Positions 1-8,607 of a stretch of 64,000 nt of DNA are shown here, one piece after another; the first letter of the stretch is position 1; each line of letters begins with the position of its first letter. A model generated the notes under the pieces. It searched no databases, was not told where the DNA came from, and saw only the letters and a list, made by a program, of their open reading frames with translations. This DNA is from Enterococcus saccharolyticus subsp. saccharolyticus (lineage in GTDB: Bacteria > Bacillota > Bacilli > Lactobacillales > Enterococcaceae): the NCBI RefSeq assembly GCF_029023825.1, contig NZ_CP118957.1:367501-431500 (forward strand), given 5' to 3'. Position numbers and translations under genes: made by a program.

Positions 1-329
1 ACCATGAAGGATTAATTGCGGCAATTGAATCGGGCGATATTACTTATTTGACTAAATTTCCAGGTGTGGGTAAAAAGACAGCACAACAATTAATTCTGGA
101 TTTAAAAGGAAAATTAGGTGAACTTGCGGGTGAGTTGACTGGAGAAGTACCGATGGAATTATTTACAACTTCGGAAAATCCTGCATTAGAAGAAGCAATA
201 GCTGCTTTACAAGCGCTGGGATATAGTGAAAGAGAAACGAAAAAAGTCCATAAGCAATTACTTCAAGAACCAATTAAATCAACGGATGAATATTTGCGAG
301 CTGGTTTAAAATTAATGATGAAAAAATAA
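1..329 (+). CDS. ruvA: Holliday junction branch migration protein RuvA, C-terminal part (5' end outside window)
   Basis: RuvA binds Holliday junctions and loads the RuvB motor onto DNA during recombinational repair. The frame is open from the first complete codon at position 3, so the gene begins upstream of the window and only about 108 residues are visible. They contain the second helix-hairpin-helix ([12 protein letters not shown]), a flexible acidic linker and the C-terminal three-helix domain that contacts RuvB. The stop lies 10 bases before ruvB, with a shared Shine-Dalgarno (aggagag) between, so the two form the usual ruvAB operon. Confidence 0.95.
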   Translation, partial: HEGLIAAIESGDITYLTKFPGVGKKTAQQLILDLKGKLGELAGELTGEVPMELFTTSENPALEEAIAALQALGYSERETKKVHKQLLQEPIKSTDEYLRAGLKLMMKK

Positions 330-339
330 GGAGAGGCAT

Positions 340-1338
340 ATGACTGATCGAATGATTTCGCCCAATACGAATCAAGAAGAAGAATTTCTTGAAAAAACAT
401 TACGTCCGCAGTATTTTGCGCAATACATTGGACAAGATAAGGTAAAACAAGAGTTAGCCATTTACATCCAAGCAGCTAAGCATCGTGAAGAATCATTAGA
501 CCATGTATTGTTATATGGTCCTCCAGGTTTAGGAAAAACAACAATGGCGATGGTTATTGCGAATGAAATGGGTGTAAACATTCGTACGACGAGTGGTCCT
601 ACAATTGAAAAACCAGGAGATTTAGTAGCAACATTAAATGAGTTAGAACCAGGAGACGTCTTATTTGTTGATGAGATTCATCGGTTGCCACGAGTGGCAG
701 AAGAAATGCTTTATTCAGCAATGGAAGATTTTTATGTTGATATTATGGTTGGTCAAGGTACGACAGCGCATCCGGTTCATTTCCCCTTACCACCATTTAC
801 TTTAATTGGAGCAACGACACGGGCAGGAATGTTATCTGCGCCTTTACGAGATCGTTTTGGCATTATCTCCCATATGCAGTATTACGAGGAAAAAGATTTA
901 AAAGAAATCGTCCAACGTTCGGCTGAGATTTTTCAAACGGAAATTGTGGAAGAAGGTGCAATTGAAATTGCTCTTCGTTCACGTGGCACACCGCGGATTG
1001 CGAACCGATTATTAAAACGTGTCCGCGACTTTGCGCAAGTTCAAGCTAATGGAGTTATTGATCGTAAAATTGCGGACAAAGCGTTGTCTTTATTACAAGT
1101 GGATAGTGCTGGTTTGGATTTGATTGACCAAAAGCTCATTAAAACGATGATTGAACTATATAACGGGGGACCAGTTGGGTTAAGTACACTATCGGTGAAT
1201 ATTGGAGAAGAGCGTGAAACAGTAGAAGATATGTATGAACCGTATTTAATTCAAAAAGGCTTTTTAAAACGAACACCACGAGGAAGGGTAGCCACTGCTT
1301 TAGCATATGAACATTTTGGTTACTCTTATCAAGCATAA
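340..1338 (+). CDS. ruvB: Holliday junction branch migration ATPase RuvB
   Basis: RuvB is the hexameric AAA+ motor that drives branch migration with RuvA. The 332-residue length is normal for the family. Walker A GPPGLGKT is at about residues 60-67, Walker B DEIHR at about 111-115, sensor 1 GATTRAG and the arginine-finger region SAPLRDRFG follow, and the C-terminal winged helix ends the protein ([16 protein letters not shown]). ATG is preceded by aggagag at a good distance. It is translated right after ruvA and followed after 14 bases by a TetR gene, which suggests one transcript through to the phosphatase gene. Confidence 0.97.
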   Translation: MTDRMISPNTNQEEEFLEKTLRPQYFAQYIGQDKVKQELAIYIQAAKHREESLDHVLLYGPPGLGKTTMAMVIANEMGVNIRTTSGPTIEKPGDLVATLNELEPGDVLFVDEIHRLPRVAEEMLYSAMEDFYVDIMVGQGTTAHPVHFPLPPFTLIGATTRAGMLSAPLRDRFGIISHMQYYEEKDLKEIVQRSAEIFQTEIVEEGAIEIALRSRGTPRIANRLLKRVRDFAQVQANGVIDRKIADKALSLLQVDSAGLDLIDQKLIKTMIELYNGGPVGLSTLSVNIGEERETVEDMYEPYLIQKGFLKRTPRGRVATALAYEHFGYSYQA

Positions 1339-1352
1339 AGGCGAGGAAAACA

Positions 1353-1922
1353 ATGGCAGAAGGGAAAAAAACCAAAGCTGCGATTGCTGCAGCGTATATT
1401 CAATTATGTGAAGAAAAAGAATGGGCAAAAATTAGCGTGCAAGATATTGCAGCAAGTACCGGTATTAATCGTCAAACTTTTTATTATCATTTTCCAGATA
1501 AAAAAGCCCTCTTACATTGGGTTTATTTGAATGATGCGTTACGCTATCTTTCTTCTGACGAGGTTTCATTTGATAATTGGGAAGAACAAGTATTAAAAAT
1601 GTTGAAAACCATGCAAGAAAAAAGTGTATTTTATCGTAATACGTTAATGGGTGACCGCGATGTTTTGATGAATGCATTCTTTCATATTGTTCAAGGTATT
1701 TTTAGTCAATTGTTCTTACAAGTAGATGAAGAAAAAGTCTTATCAGAACAAGATATTCAATTTTATAGTCGCTTTTTTTCTTTTGGCTGTAGCGGTATTT
1801 TAGAAGCATGGATTCGTGGGGATTTTCAAGAAACACCTTTAGAAATTTCAATGCAACTTTTACGCTTAGCCCAAGATATAGAAGTCTATTCGTATCGTAT
1901 TTACCAAAGAAAAGAGGAATAA
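1353..1922 (+). CDS. TetR/AcrR family transcriptional regulator
   Basis: A 189-residue one-domain-plus-ligand-domain regulator. The N-terminal helix-turn-helix of the TetR family is plain (ISVQDIAASTGINRQTFYYHF, split here only by its normal turn, residues about 29-49). The C-terminal half resembles the helical ligand-binding domain of DhaS-like TetR proteins, but the ligand cannot be read. The start is supported by ggcgagg upstream. The gene is tightly packed between ruvB and the phosphatase gene, which is shared synteny rather than functional linkage. Its target genes are unknown. Confidence 0.85.
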   Translation: MAEGKKTKAAIAAAYIQLCEEKEWAKISVQDIAASTGINRQTFYYHFPDKKALLHWVYLNDALRYLSSDEVSFDNWEEQVLKMLKTMQEKSVFYRNTLMGDRDVLMNAFFHIVQGIFSQLFLQVDEEKVLSEQDIQFYSRFFSFGCSGILEAWIRGDFQETPLEISMQLLRLAQDIEVYSYRIYQRKEE

Positions 1923-1926
1923 GCAG

Positions 1927-2394
1927 ATGACAAAAGTTTTATTTGTATGTTTAGGCAACATTTGTCGTTCACCAATGGCTGAAGGGCTCATGCGACAGTA
2001 TAGTGAAGAACATCAATTGGGATTGATTGTTGATTCTGCGGCAACGAGCCGTTGGGAAGTTGGTAATCCAGTTTATCCTGGAACCAAGCAAATTTTACAA
2101 AGAGAAAATATTGATTCCTCCCACATGTTTTCCCGTCAAATTAAACCTGAAGATTTTGAAATGTTTGATTGGATTATTGGCATGGATCATGAAAATGTTG
2201 AGGATTTATTGGCGATGGCACCTAAACAAGCACGCCATAAAGTACATTTATATTTAGAGGGTGTTCCGGGAAAAGAAAACCAAAAAGTACCTGATCCGTG
2301 GTACACAGGCAATTTTGACCAGACGTATCATCTTTTACAAGCCGGATTACCTTTGTGGGCTGAAAAGTTTAAAATGGAAACAAAAACTGATTGA
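1927..2394 (+). CDS. low-molecular-weight protein tyrosine phosphatase
   Basis: A 155-residue cytosolic phosphatase. The P-loop CX5R motif is CLGNICRS with nucleophile Cys8 and Arg14. The general-acid loop is DPWY near residue 121. Length and motif order are those of the small arsenate-reductase-like phosphatase fold. Substrates are probably phosphotyrosine proteins, possibly of capsule or stress pathways, but nothing nearby indicates which. It starts four bases after the TetR stop and is followed by a hairpin plus T-run, so it is probably the last gene of the ruvAB-tetR transcript. Confidence 0.9.
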   Translation: MTKVLFVCLGNICRSPMAEGLMRQYSEEHQLGLIVDSAATSRWEVGNPVYPGTKQILQRENIDSSHMFSRQIKPEDFEMFDWIIGMDHENVEDLLAMAPKQARHKVHLYLEGVPGKENQKVPDPWYTGNFDQTYHLLQAGLPLWAEKFKMETKTD

Positions 2395-2410
2395 AAAAGT
2401 CAGTTTTTTG
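2382..2410 (+). terminator. intrinsic terminator after the phosphatase gene
   Basis: AAAACTGA pairs with TCAGTTTT around a nine-base loop and is followed by T residues. The 5' arm overlaps the stop codon region. Confidence 0.75.
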
Positions 2411-2482
2411 TTTTTTACCCAATAAAATCGTTATTTTACGAAAATGAAATAATTTTATCACACTTTTTTCATACTTACTGAG

Positions 2483-2576
2483 TATAGTATAAGCATACCA
2501 ACAAACAACCCTAACAAAACACTTTTTCATTTTTACTCCTTACCTACCAGTTCCCCGCTGGTAGGTTATTTTTTTG
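2483..2576 (+). ncRNA. candidate small RNA with terminator (between phosphatase and nox)
   Basis: The 376-base gap before nox has no convincing reading frame. It contains a TATAGT-like -10 at 2483-2488, an A/C-rich stretch, a CTCCTTACCTACC anti-Shine-Dalgarno-like run, and a strong hairpin (ACCTACCAG at 2542-2550 pairing with CTGGTAGGT at 2558-2566) followed by a T-run. This layout fits a roughly 80-nt RNA ending at an intrinsic terminator. Expression is not proven. The same hairpin could simply end read-through from upstream. Confidence 0.4.
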
Positions 2577-2734
2577 TTTTTGAAGGTTTTTTAAAAGATA
2601 CTTATTTCACAAATAAAAAAGATAGAATTTTTTTTATAGTGATAATTCCCTGTTATAGCATGTTTTCATCAGAAAACTGTCATTTTTTTCGCTTGTGCAA
2701 AAAAAAGTGATAGTTTCTTACTTCACAATCTAGC

Positions 2735-2740
2735 TATAAT
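2735..2740 (+). promoter_or_regulatory. -10 box of the nox promoter with nearby Rex-like half site
   Basis: TATAAT lies about 30 bases before the nox start; no good -35 is seen. TTCACAA at 2722-2728 resembles one half of the Rex (NADH sensor) operator TTGTGAA-N4-TTCACAA, but a matching second half at the right spacing is absent, so Rex control is only a suggestion. Confidence 0.45.
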
Positions 2741-2770
2741 AAGCTTGTAAATTAAAAGGAGGAACTATCA

Positions 2771-4111
2771 ATGACAAAAACAGTAATTATTGGATCGAAT
2801 CACGCAGGTATTGCCGCTGGAAATGTTTTATTAGATAAATACGAAGACCAAGAAGTTGTAATGATTGAACGTAACAGCAACTTCAGTTACCTAAGCTGTG
2901 GAACAGCTCTTTGGGTAGGTCGTCAAATCGATGAAGATGAAGTACCAGGCTTATTCTATACAAACCGTGAAGATTTCGAAGCAAAAGGCGCGAAAGTTTA
3001 TTTAGAAACAGCTGTTGACAACATTGACTTTGAGAAAAAAGAAGTACATTGTGTGAAATCAGATGGTTCTGAATTTGTTGAATCATATGATAAATTAATT
3101 ATTGCAACTGGTTCTAAACCAATCTCTCCAAAAGTACCTGGACGTGAGTTGAAAAACATCACATTCATGAAAAAATATGCTGAAGGCGAATTTATCGATG
3201 GCATCTTGGATTCAGATGAAATCCAAAACGTTGCTGTCATCGGTGCAGGTTATATTGGTGTTGAAATGGCTGAAGCTGTGAAACGTCGTGGGAAAAACGT
3301 ATTGTTATTTGATGCGATGGATCGTTCTTTACCAAGCTACTATGACCGTGAATTTACAGATGCGATGGATAAAAATCTAGCAGACAATGGCGTGGAATTA
3401 CACTTAGGTGAATTAGTTCAAGAATACAAAGGAACTGATAAAGTTGAAGCAGTTGTTACAGCAAATGGTGAATATCCAGTTGATTTAGTTGTCAATGCTA
3501 TTGGTTTCTTGCCAAATAGCGAATTAGGCAAAGATCATTTGCACCTATACAAAAATGGCGCTTACTTGGTTAACCGTCATCAAAGAACAAATGATCCAGA
3601 CGTGTATGCAGTTGGTGACTGTGCAACAGTTTACTCAAACGCCCTACAAGATACAACGTATATTGCTTTAGCAACAAATGCTGTTCGTACAGGGATGGTT
3701 GCAGGTGAAAACATCGGTGGCGCTGCAATTTCATCACCAGGTGTGCAAGGTTCAAACGGAATCTCAATCTTTGGTTACAACATGGTTTCAACTGGTTACT
3801 CTGTTGAAGCAGCAGAACGTCATGGCTTAGTCGTGAAATATACTGACTTTGAAGATACACAAAAACCAGGCTTCATGAAGAAAAACGATAAAGTTAAAAT
3901 CCGTATCGTATACGAAGCAAACACTCGTCGTATTGTTGGTGCACAAATTGCTTCAACAACTTCAGAAATTTCAATGGCCATCCACTTGTTCTCATTAGCT
4001 ATTGAGCGTGGAGTGAAAATTGATGAACTAGCGTTACTAGACTTGTTCTTCTTACCACACTTCAATCAACCATATAACTACATTAACAAAGCAGCATTAG
4101 CAGCAGAATAA
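2771..4111 (+). CDS. nox: FAD-dependent NADH oxidase, probably water-forming (CoA-disulfide reductase/NADH peroxidase family)
   Basis: The enzyme oxidises NADH with oxygen and regenerates NAD+ in fermenting cells. The N-terminal dinucleotide fold carries GSNHAG at residues 8-13, the redox-active cysteine is in SYLSCGTALW (Cys43), the NADH fold is VIGAGYIGVE near 157, and the third FAD motif is YAVGDCA near 280. The C-terminal dimerisation domain ends in a QPYNYINKAAL stretch, as in this family. At 446 residues it is full length. Separating NADH oxidase from NADH peroxidase needs biochemistry; the overall sequence reads closer to Nox. RBS aaaggagg is strong. Monocistronic, with a terminator just downstream. 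Confidence 0.88.
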   Translation: MTKTVIIGSNHAGIAAGNVLLDKYEDQEVVMIERNSNFSYLSCGTALWVGRQIDEDEVPGLFYTNREDFEAKGAKVYLETAVDNIDFEKKEVHCVKSDGSEFVESYDKLIIATGSKPISPKVPGRELKNITFMKKYAEGEFIDGILDSDEIQNVAVIGAGYIGVEMAEAVKRRGKNVLLFDAMDRSLPSYYDREFTDAMDKNLADNGVELHLGELVQEYKGTDKVEAVVTANGEYPVDLVVNAIGFLPNSELGKDHLHLYKNGAYLVNRHQRTNDPDVYAVGDCATVYSNALQDTTYIALATNAVRTGMVAGENIGGAAISSPGVQGSNGISIFGYNMVSTGYSVEAAERHGLVVKYTDFEDTQKPGFMKKNDKVKIRIVYEANTRRIVGAQIASTTSEISMAIHLFSLAIERGVKIDELALLDLFFLPHFNQPYNYINKAALAAE

Positions 4112-4116
4112 TGAGT

Positions 4117-4150
4117 GAAACGGCAATCGATGAGGATTGCCGTTTTTTTG
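4117..4150 (+). terminator. intrinsic terminator of nox
   Basis: ACGGCAATC and GATTGCCGT pair around a short loop and are followed by seven T residues. Confidence 0.9.
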
Positions 4151-4189
4151 TTTTTCATCGGTGATTGAAAAAAAGTATCTATAAAAAGA

Positions 4190-4218
4190 TTGACTTCTGA
4201 AAATTCTGACGATATGAT
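4190..4218 (+). promoter_or_regulatory. sigma-70 type promoter of the omega-amidase/aminotransferase operon
   Basis: TTGACT at 4190-4195 and TATGAT at 4213-4218 with a 17-base spacer, about 45 bases before the first start codon. Confidence 0.8.
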
Positions 4219-4263
4219 GACTCCATCTAAATTGATCGTAATAAGAGAAAGGTGTGCGTAGCG

Positions 4264-5049
4264 ATGACAAAATTATCTTTGGTTTTACTGCAATTAGATG
4301 TGGTCTTTGGTGATCCAAAAGCCAATCGCCAAAATGTGAGTGAATGGTTTGCAAAAGCCAATTTACAACCAAATGAATTCGTCTTATTACCAGAATTATG
4401 GGATACAGGCTATGATTTAACGCGTTTGCCAGAAATTGCTGACCGAGAAGGGAAAACGGCTCAAGCATTTCTGGCAGGATTAGCCAAACAGTATCAAGTA
4501 TTTATTTCAGGAGGGTCAATTGCACGACAAGTTGCGGATAAGGTTTTTAACACGACATATGTAGTTGCTCCAACTGGAGAAATTTTAACCCGTTATGACA
4601 AGGTTCATTTGTTTCGTCTAATGGAAGAAGAAAAATTCTTGCATGCGGGAAATCAACTAGCACAAACTAACATTGCTGATTTTTCTGTCGCACCATTTAT
4701 TTGTTACGATTTACGTTTTCCAGAATGGTTCCGCAAAAGTGCGAATGAAGGAACTGATTTATTGGTACTTTCTGCTCAGTGGCCCACACCACGTATTGCG
4801 CATTGGGAAAAACTAGTTCAAGCACGTGCAATTGAGAATCAGTGCTTTGTAGCAGCAGTGAATCGTGTGGGGGCAGATCCGAACAATCAATTTGGTGGTC
4901 ATTCATTAGTCGTTGATCCTTTAGGAAATAGTTTATTACAATTGGATGATTCAGAGACGATTGGACGTGTGACGATTAGTCAAGATGCGGTAGTGAAGAC
5001 ACGTGGACAAATACCAGTCTTTGAGGATCGTCGTACAGAATTATATTGA
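4264..5049 (+). CDS. carbon-nitrogen hydrolase, probable omega-amidase
   Basis: A nitrilase-superfamily amidase of 261 residues. The Glu-Lys-Cys triad is visible: Glu44 in LLPELWDTG, Lys113 in YDKVHLF and Cys147 in FICYDLRFPEW. In the YafV/MtnU branch this enzyme hydrolyses alpha-ketoglutaramate left by glutamine transaminases. The next gene is a class I aminotransferase 11 bases away, the pairing seen for mtnU-mtnE, so a methionine-salvage role is likely though not proven. The ATG at 4264 is preferred over an in-frame GTG at 4252, because the agaaagg Shine-Dalgarno would directly abut the GTG. Confidence 0.82.
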   Translation: MTKLSLVLLQLDVVFGDPKANRQNVSEWFAKANLQPNEFVLLPELWDTGYDLTRLPEIADREGKTAQAFLAGLAKQYQVFISGGSIARQVADKVFNTTYVVAPTGEILTRYDKVHLFRLMEEEKFLHAGNQLAQTNIADFSVAPFICYDLRFPEWFRKSANEGTDLLVLSAQWPTPRIAHWEKLVQARAIENQCFVAAVNRVGADPNNQFGGHSLVVDPLGNSLLQLDDSETIGRVTISQDAVVKTRGQIPVFEDRRTELY

Positions 5050-5060
5050 GGGGGAAGCGA

Positions 5061-6227
5061 ATGATACAAACATCAAGAAGGTTGCAAGAATTACCAACAC
5101 AATTTTTTGCTAATTTAGTGCGACAAGTCAATCAAAAAATAGCAGAAGGTAAAGATGTGATTAATCTAGGGCAAGGAAATCCTGACCAACCAACGCCACC
5201 AGGAATTATTCAGACGTTACAACAAGCGGCTGAAAAACCAGCCAATCATAAATATTCACAGTTTCGTGGCAATCATTTTTTTAAACAAGCCGCTGCCGAT
5301 TTTTATTTGGAGCATTATGGTGTGACTCTTGATCCGGAAACTGAAATTGCGGTCATGGGTGGTTCAAAAATTGGCTTAGTGGAATTACCACTAGCTTTAT
5401 TAAATCCGGAAGATAGTATTTTATTACCTGATCCAGGGTATCCAGATTATTTATCAGGTGTGGTTTTAGCCCAAGTTCAACAAGAATTTTTACCTTTATT
5501 GCCTGAAAATGGGTATTTGCCTGATTACAGTAAATTGAGTCAAGAAGTCTTGGAAAAAGCGAAACTACTCTTTTTAAATTATCCCAATAATCCAACTGGC
5601 GCCCAAGCAACGGCTGACTTTTTTGACGAAACAGTGGCTTTTGCGAAAAATCATGAGATTGCGGTCGTGCATGATTTTGCTTATGGTGCTTTAGGAACGG
5701 AGCAAGAAGCACCGATTAGCTTTTTGCAAAGTGCAGGGGCGAAAGAAGTCGGTGTTGAGTTATATACGTTGTCTAAAACCTATAACATGGCGGGGTGGCG
5801 CGTAGCTTTTGCGGCAGGCAATGCTGAAATTATTGAAGCGATTAATGTCATTCAAGATCACTTGTTTGTCGGTTTATTTCCAGCTTTGCAAGAAGCCGGT
5901 GCCTATGCTTTAACCAACAATGAAAATGTTGAGGCATTAGTAGCGCTCTATAATCGTCGACGGAACGTATTTGTTAAAGCTGCGGCGGCAATTGGTTGGC
6001 AGGCGTATCCTTCAACAGGTGCTTTTTACACATGGATGCCTGTACCGAAAGGCTATACGAGTGTTTCATTTGCGAATTTTCTTTTAGAAGAAGTCGCTGT
6101 GGCCGTAGCACCGGGAAGTGGTTTCGGTGACGGTGGCGAAGGGTATGTTCGCATTGGTCTATTAGTAGAAGAAGCACGCTTAGAAGAAGCAATCAAACGA
6201 ATTGCCACGTTGCAATTAATTTTTTAA
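5061..6227 (+). CDS. class I/II pyridoxal-phosphate aminotransferase, possible glutamine:ketomethylthiobutyrate transaminase
   Basis: A 388-residue fold-type I aminotransferase. The PLP lysine is Lys239 in LSKTYNMAGWRV, and the cofactor-contacting NYPNNPTGA motif is at about 173-181. It lies 11 bases after the omega-amidase gene with its own gaggggg Shine-Dalgarno. The likely reaction is transfer of an amino group from glutamine to a 2-oxo acid such as 4-methylthio-2-oxobutyrate, with the upstream amidase pulling the reaction by removing alpha-ketoglutaramate. Substrate assignment is by context. An earlier TTG at 5046 overlaps the Shine-Dalgarno and is rejected as start. Confidence 0.8.
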   Translation: MIQTSRRLQELPTQFFANLVRQVNQKIAEGKDVINLGQGNPDQPTPPGIIQTLQQAAEKPANHKYSQFRGNHFFKQAAADFYLEHYGVTLDPETEIAVMGGSKIGLVELPLALLNPEDSILLPDPGYPDYLSGVVLAQVQQEFLPLLPENGYLPDYSKLSQEVLEKAKLLFLNYPNNPTGAQATADFFDETVAFAKNHEIAVVHDFAYGALGTEQEAPISFLQSAGAKEVGVELYTLSKTYNMAGWRVAFAAGNAEIIEAINVIQDHLFVGLFPALQEAGAYALTNNENVEALVALYNRRRNVFVKAAAAIGWQAYPSTGAFYTWMPVPKGYTSVSFANFLLEEVAVAVAPGSGFGDGGEGYVRIGLLVEEARLEEAIKRIATLQLIF

Positions 6228-6245
6228 CTAAAATCTTTCTCAAAA

Positions 6246-6290
6246 AGAAATCCTCTTATGATGTTGTCATAAGGGGATTTTTTTTATTTG
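6246..6290. terminator. bidirectional terminator between convergent genes
   Basis: AAATCCTCTTATGA pairs with TCATAAGGGGATTT with one G-T pair. T-runs lie on both strands, so it can serve the aminotransferase gene and the convergent nucleotidyltransferase gene. Confidence 0.85.
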
Positions 6291-7069
6291 ATGAGAGAAA
6301 CAACTTGCTGATAGTGAGCGAAATCAAGAGTTAGCGATGGCTGTGCGGTTAGATTTAAGAGCGTGATCTGTACCTGTTCATCTATTTGGTGAATGAACTT
6401 GCTTTCTGCTGATAACAAGTCTTGTATAATATGTTGTTGTGCAGTCGTTAATTTTGTACGAGGACCTTCGTATTTACTCCAATCCCCTAAGCTATTTGGT
6501 GGATATCCTTTTTCCATATACCAAAAAGAAATTAAGCAATGAATAGTCATCAGACGACAAGTTGTAGCATATATTGTTTCTTGGCGTTGCAAACGACGAT
6601 AATATTCGTGCAAATTGGCATAATATTTTGTTAAAAAGAAATCCAGTTCAGTTTGTGTGGGTAGGTAGGATTGTTGGTGTGAGGCAACTTTTAGTTCGTG
6701 TAACTGATGCTGTTCCTCTTTTAAAATCCAAATGTTTGCAAACCACGGACTAGGTTGTAATTCTTCTGGATAATAGACAAAGACATCCAATTTAATGAAA
6801 GAAGCAAAATGAACCACTGCATAAAAAGACGTTTGTGTTTCAATAAATAAAATTGGTGCTACTTTTTTAAGAAACATCTTCAAAAATTGTTCTTTGTCTA
6901 CTGTTGGTGCGAGAACGATTCGAAAATCAATATCAGAATAGGCATCTGGATTTCCGGCAGCGAGTGAACCACCAAGGAAAAGCCCTTGGACAGATGTTTG
7001 TTTTTCAGCTAAAGTTTGGACACGATCGAGTAACTGATTACGAGCTTCGATGAGTGATTTTTCGTTCAT
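6284..7069 (-). CDS. nucleotidyltransferase-fold protein
   Basis: A 261-residue protein with the minimal nucleotidyltransferase signature GGSLAAGNPDAYSDIDFRIV (GS-X9-DxD), followed by an alpha-helical C-terminal half, as in ANT-type antibiotic adenylyltransferases and related proteins. I do not recognise it as a known resistance enzyme, and its substrate is unknown. The start at 7069 is chosen because aaaaaggagt sits about nine bases ahead of it. A longer frame from 7126 has no ribosome binding site and runs over the infC promoter on the other strand. It ends at the shared hairpin with the aminotransferase gene. Confidence 0.7.
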   Translation of the reverse strand: MNEKSLIEARNQLLDRVQTLAEKQTSVQGLFLGGSLAAGNPDAYSDIDFRIVLAPTVDKEQFLKMFLKKVAPILFIETQTSFYAVVHFASFIKLDVFVYYPEELQPSPWFANIWILKEEQHQLHELKVASHQQSYLPTQTELDFFLTKYYANLHEYYRRLQRQETIYATTCRLMTIHCLISFWYMEKGYPPNSLGDWSKYEGPRTKLTTAQQHIIQDLLSAESKFIHQIDEQVQITLLNLTAQPSLTLDFAHYQQVVSLIK

Positions 7070-7125
7070 ATAAAAGCAACTCCTTTTTAAATGATTGTAC
7101 CACAGAAAAAAATGTTGTTTATTCA

Positions 7126-7154
7126 TTGACAGTCTATGGGAAATTTGATATGAT
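7126..7154 (+). promoter_or_regulatory. promoter of infC-rpmI-rplT
   Basis: Near-consensus TTGACA (7126-7131), 17-base spacer, TATGAT (7149-7154). It lies inside the gap between the divergent nucleotidyltransferase gene and the leader. Confidence 0.9.
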
Positions 7155-7161
7155 ATAAAAG

Positions 7162-7290
7162 TTGAGAAATGAAAGCAGAAGCACCCGCTTCTCGCCTGAG
7201 TGAATAAATTGCTGGGCAGAATAGGATTCCGACTAATTGATTAGCTGGGGTACGCGCGGGTTCTTGTAGAAGAACTCGTTTTTTTATTGC
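7162..7290 (+). ncRNA. infC operon leader (L20-type autoregulatory leader) with terminator
   Basis: A structured untranslated leader of about 130 nt separates a strong promoter from infC. It ends in a terminator hairpin, CGGGTTCTT pairing with AAGAACTCG around a GTAG loop, followed by seven T residues (about 7257-7286). In Firmicutes this leader is where ribosomal protein L20, the last product of the operon, binds to provoke premature termination. The upstream CACCCGCTTCTCG segment could pair with the CGCGGG of the terminator stem, giving an antiterminator. Family assignment is by position and architecture. Confidence 0.75.
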
Positions 7291-7339
7291 CATAATGGTA
7301 ATTCTTTCTTTCTCTCAAATAACTTGGAGGTGAATGACC

Positions 7340-7855
7340 ATAGCTAAAGATATGATGGTAAATGACGGCATTCGTGCAAGAGAACTACGCTTGATTGATC
7401 AAAACGGTGAACAATTAGGAGTTAAATCTAAAGCAGAAGCATTAAGTATTGCTGAGAGAGCAAATCTAGATGTAGTATTAGTGGCTCCAAATGCGAAACC
7501 ACCAGTTGCGCGAATTATGGACTACGGTAAATATCGTTTTGAACAACAGAAAAAAGAACGTGAAGCCCGTAAGAAGCAAAAAGTAATTAATATTAAAGAA
7601 GTGCGCTTAAGTCCAACGATCGACGTAAATGATTTCAATACTAAATTGCGTAATGCACGAAAATTCTTAGAAAAAGGCGATAAAGTGAAAGCTTCTATCC
7701 GTTTCAAAGGACGTGCCATTACCCATAAAGAGATTGGTCAAAGAGTTCTAGATCGTTTAGCAGAAGAAACTACTGATATTGCAACAGTAGAACAAAAAGC
7801 GAAAATGGATGGACGAAGCATGTTCTTAGTGCTTGCACCTAAAAACGAAAAATAA
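7340..7855 (+). CDS. infC: translation initiation factor IF-3 (probable ATA start)
   Basis: IF-3 binds the 30S subunit, keeps it free of 50S and proofreads the start codon. The 171-residue product has the N-terminal domain ([13 protein letters not shown]), the lysine-rich linker helix ([14 protein letters not shown]) and the C-terminal domain ([20 protein letters not shown]). GGAGG at 7326-7330 is three bases from the ATG at 7334 but nine from the ATA at 7340. The ATA is therefore the better start, matching the known use of rare AUU/AUA/AUC starts by infC for autoregulation. Some annotations would begin at 7334 and add two residues. First gene of infC-rpmI-rplT. Confidence 0.93.
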   Translation: MAKDMMVNDGIRARELRLIDQNGEQLGVKSKAEALSIAERANLDVVLVAPNAKPPVARIMDYGKYRFEQQKKEREARKKQKVINIKEVRLSPTIDVNDFNTKLRNARKFLEKGDKVKASIRFKGRAITHKEIGQRVLDRLAEETTDIATVEQKAKMDGRSMFLVLAPKNEK

Positions 7856-7892
7856 AACTGATTAACGAAAGATTTTGAGGAGGAAATTAGTT

Positions 7893-8093
7893 ATGCCAAA
7901 ACAAAAAACTCACCGCGGATTAGCAAAACGTGTTAAACGTACTGGCGGAGGCGGATTAAAACGCGCTCGTGCTTTTACTAGCCATAGATTCCACGGAAAA
8001 ACTAAAAAACAACGTCGTCAATTACGTAAAGCACGTATGGTATCAAGTGGCGATTTCAAACGTATCCGTCAACAATTAGCAAGAATGAAATAA
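7893..8093 (+). CDS. rpmI: 50S ribosomal protein L35
   Basis: A 66-residue basic protein beginning [18 protein letters not shown] and ending QQLARMK, typical of L35 in length and composition. The start at 7893 follows gaggagg; an in-frame ATG 18 bases earlier lies before the Shine-Dalgarno and is rejected. Middle gene of the IF3-L35-L20 operon. Confidence 0.97.
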   Translation: MPKQKTHRGLAKRVKRTGGGGLKRARAFTSHRFHGKTKKQRRQLRKARMVSSGDFKRIRQQLARMK

Positions 8094-8133
8094 ACCAATT
8101 ACTAGATTTGATATATATTAGGAGGAATTAAAC

Positions 8134-8493
8134 ATGGCACGTGTTAAAGGTGGAACAGTAGCTCGTAAACGTCGTAAAAAAGTGCTTAAATTAGCAAAAG
8201 GATATTACGGTTCAAAACATACTTTATTTAAAACAGCTCAAGAACAAGTAATGAAATCATATAGTTATGCATATCGCGATCGTCGTCAGAAAAAACGCGA
8301 CTTCCGCAAATTATGGATTGCACGTATCAACGCTGCAGCTCGTATGAATGGCTTAAGCTATTCTAAATTAATGCACGGTTTGAAAGTTGCTGAAATCGAC
8401 ATCAACCGCAAAATGTTAGCTGATTTAGCTGTAAACGATGCTTCTGCATTTACTGCATTAGCTGACCAAGCTAAATCTGCATTAGCTAAATAA
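8134..8493 (+). CDS. rplT: 50S ribosomal protein L20
   Basis: A 119-residue protein beginning [19 protein letters not shown] with the conserved [15 protein letters not shown] and [12 protein letters not shown] segments. It nucleates early 50S assembly by binding 23S rRNA and in Firmicutes represses its own operon through the leader at about 7162-7290. Strong aggagg upstream; an intrinsic terminator follows directly. Confidence 0.97.
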   Translation: MARVKGGTVARKRRKKVLKLAKGYYGSKHTLFKTAQEQVMKSYSYAYRDRRQKKRDFRKLWIARINAAARMNGLSYSKLMHGLKVAEIDINRKMLADLAVNDASAFTALADQAKSALAK

Positions 8494-8500
8494 TAACAGT

Positions 8501-8532
8501 GTCCTCACTATTTTAATAGTGGGGATTTTTTT
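8501..8532 (+). terminator. intrinsic terminator of rplT
   Basis: CCTCACTAT pairs with ATAGTGGGG (one G-T) and is followed by seven T residues. Confidence 0.88.
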
Positions 8533-8607
8533 AGCAAAAAAATAAAAAGAAAAACAGGTTCATTTCAAAAAAATTCTGCTTTTCTGTTATGACAAATGAA
8601 TCTCACT

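Noticed and set aside
2722-2728. Full Rex operator before nox
   Set aside because: Only one half site is present; the matching half is not at the required spacing.
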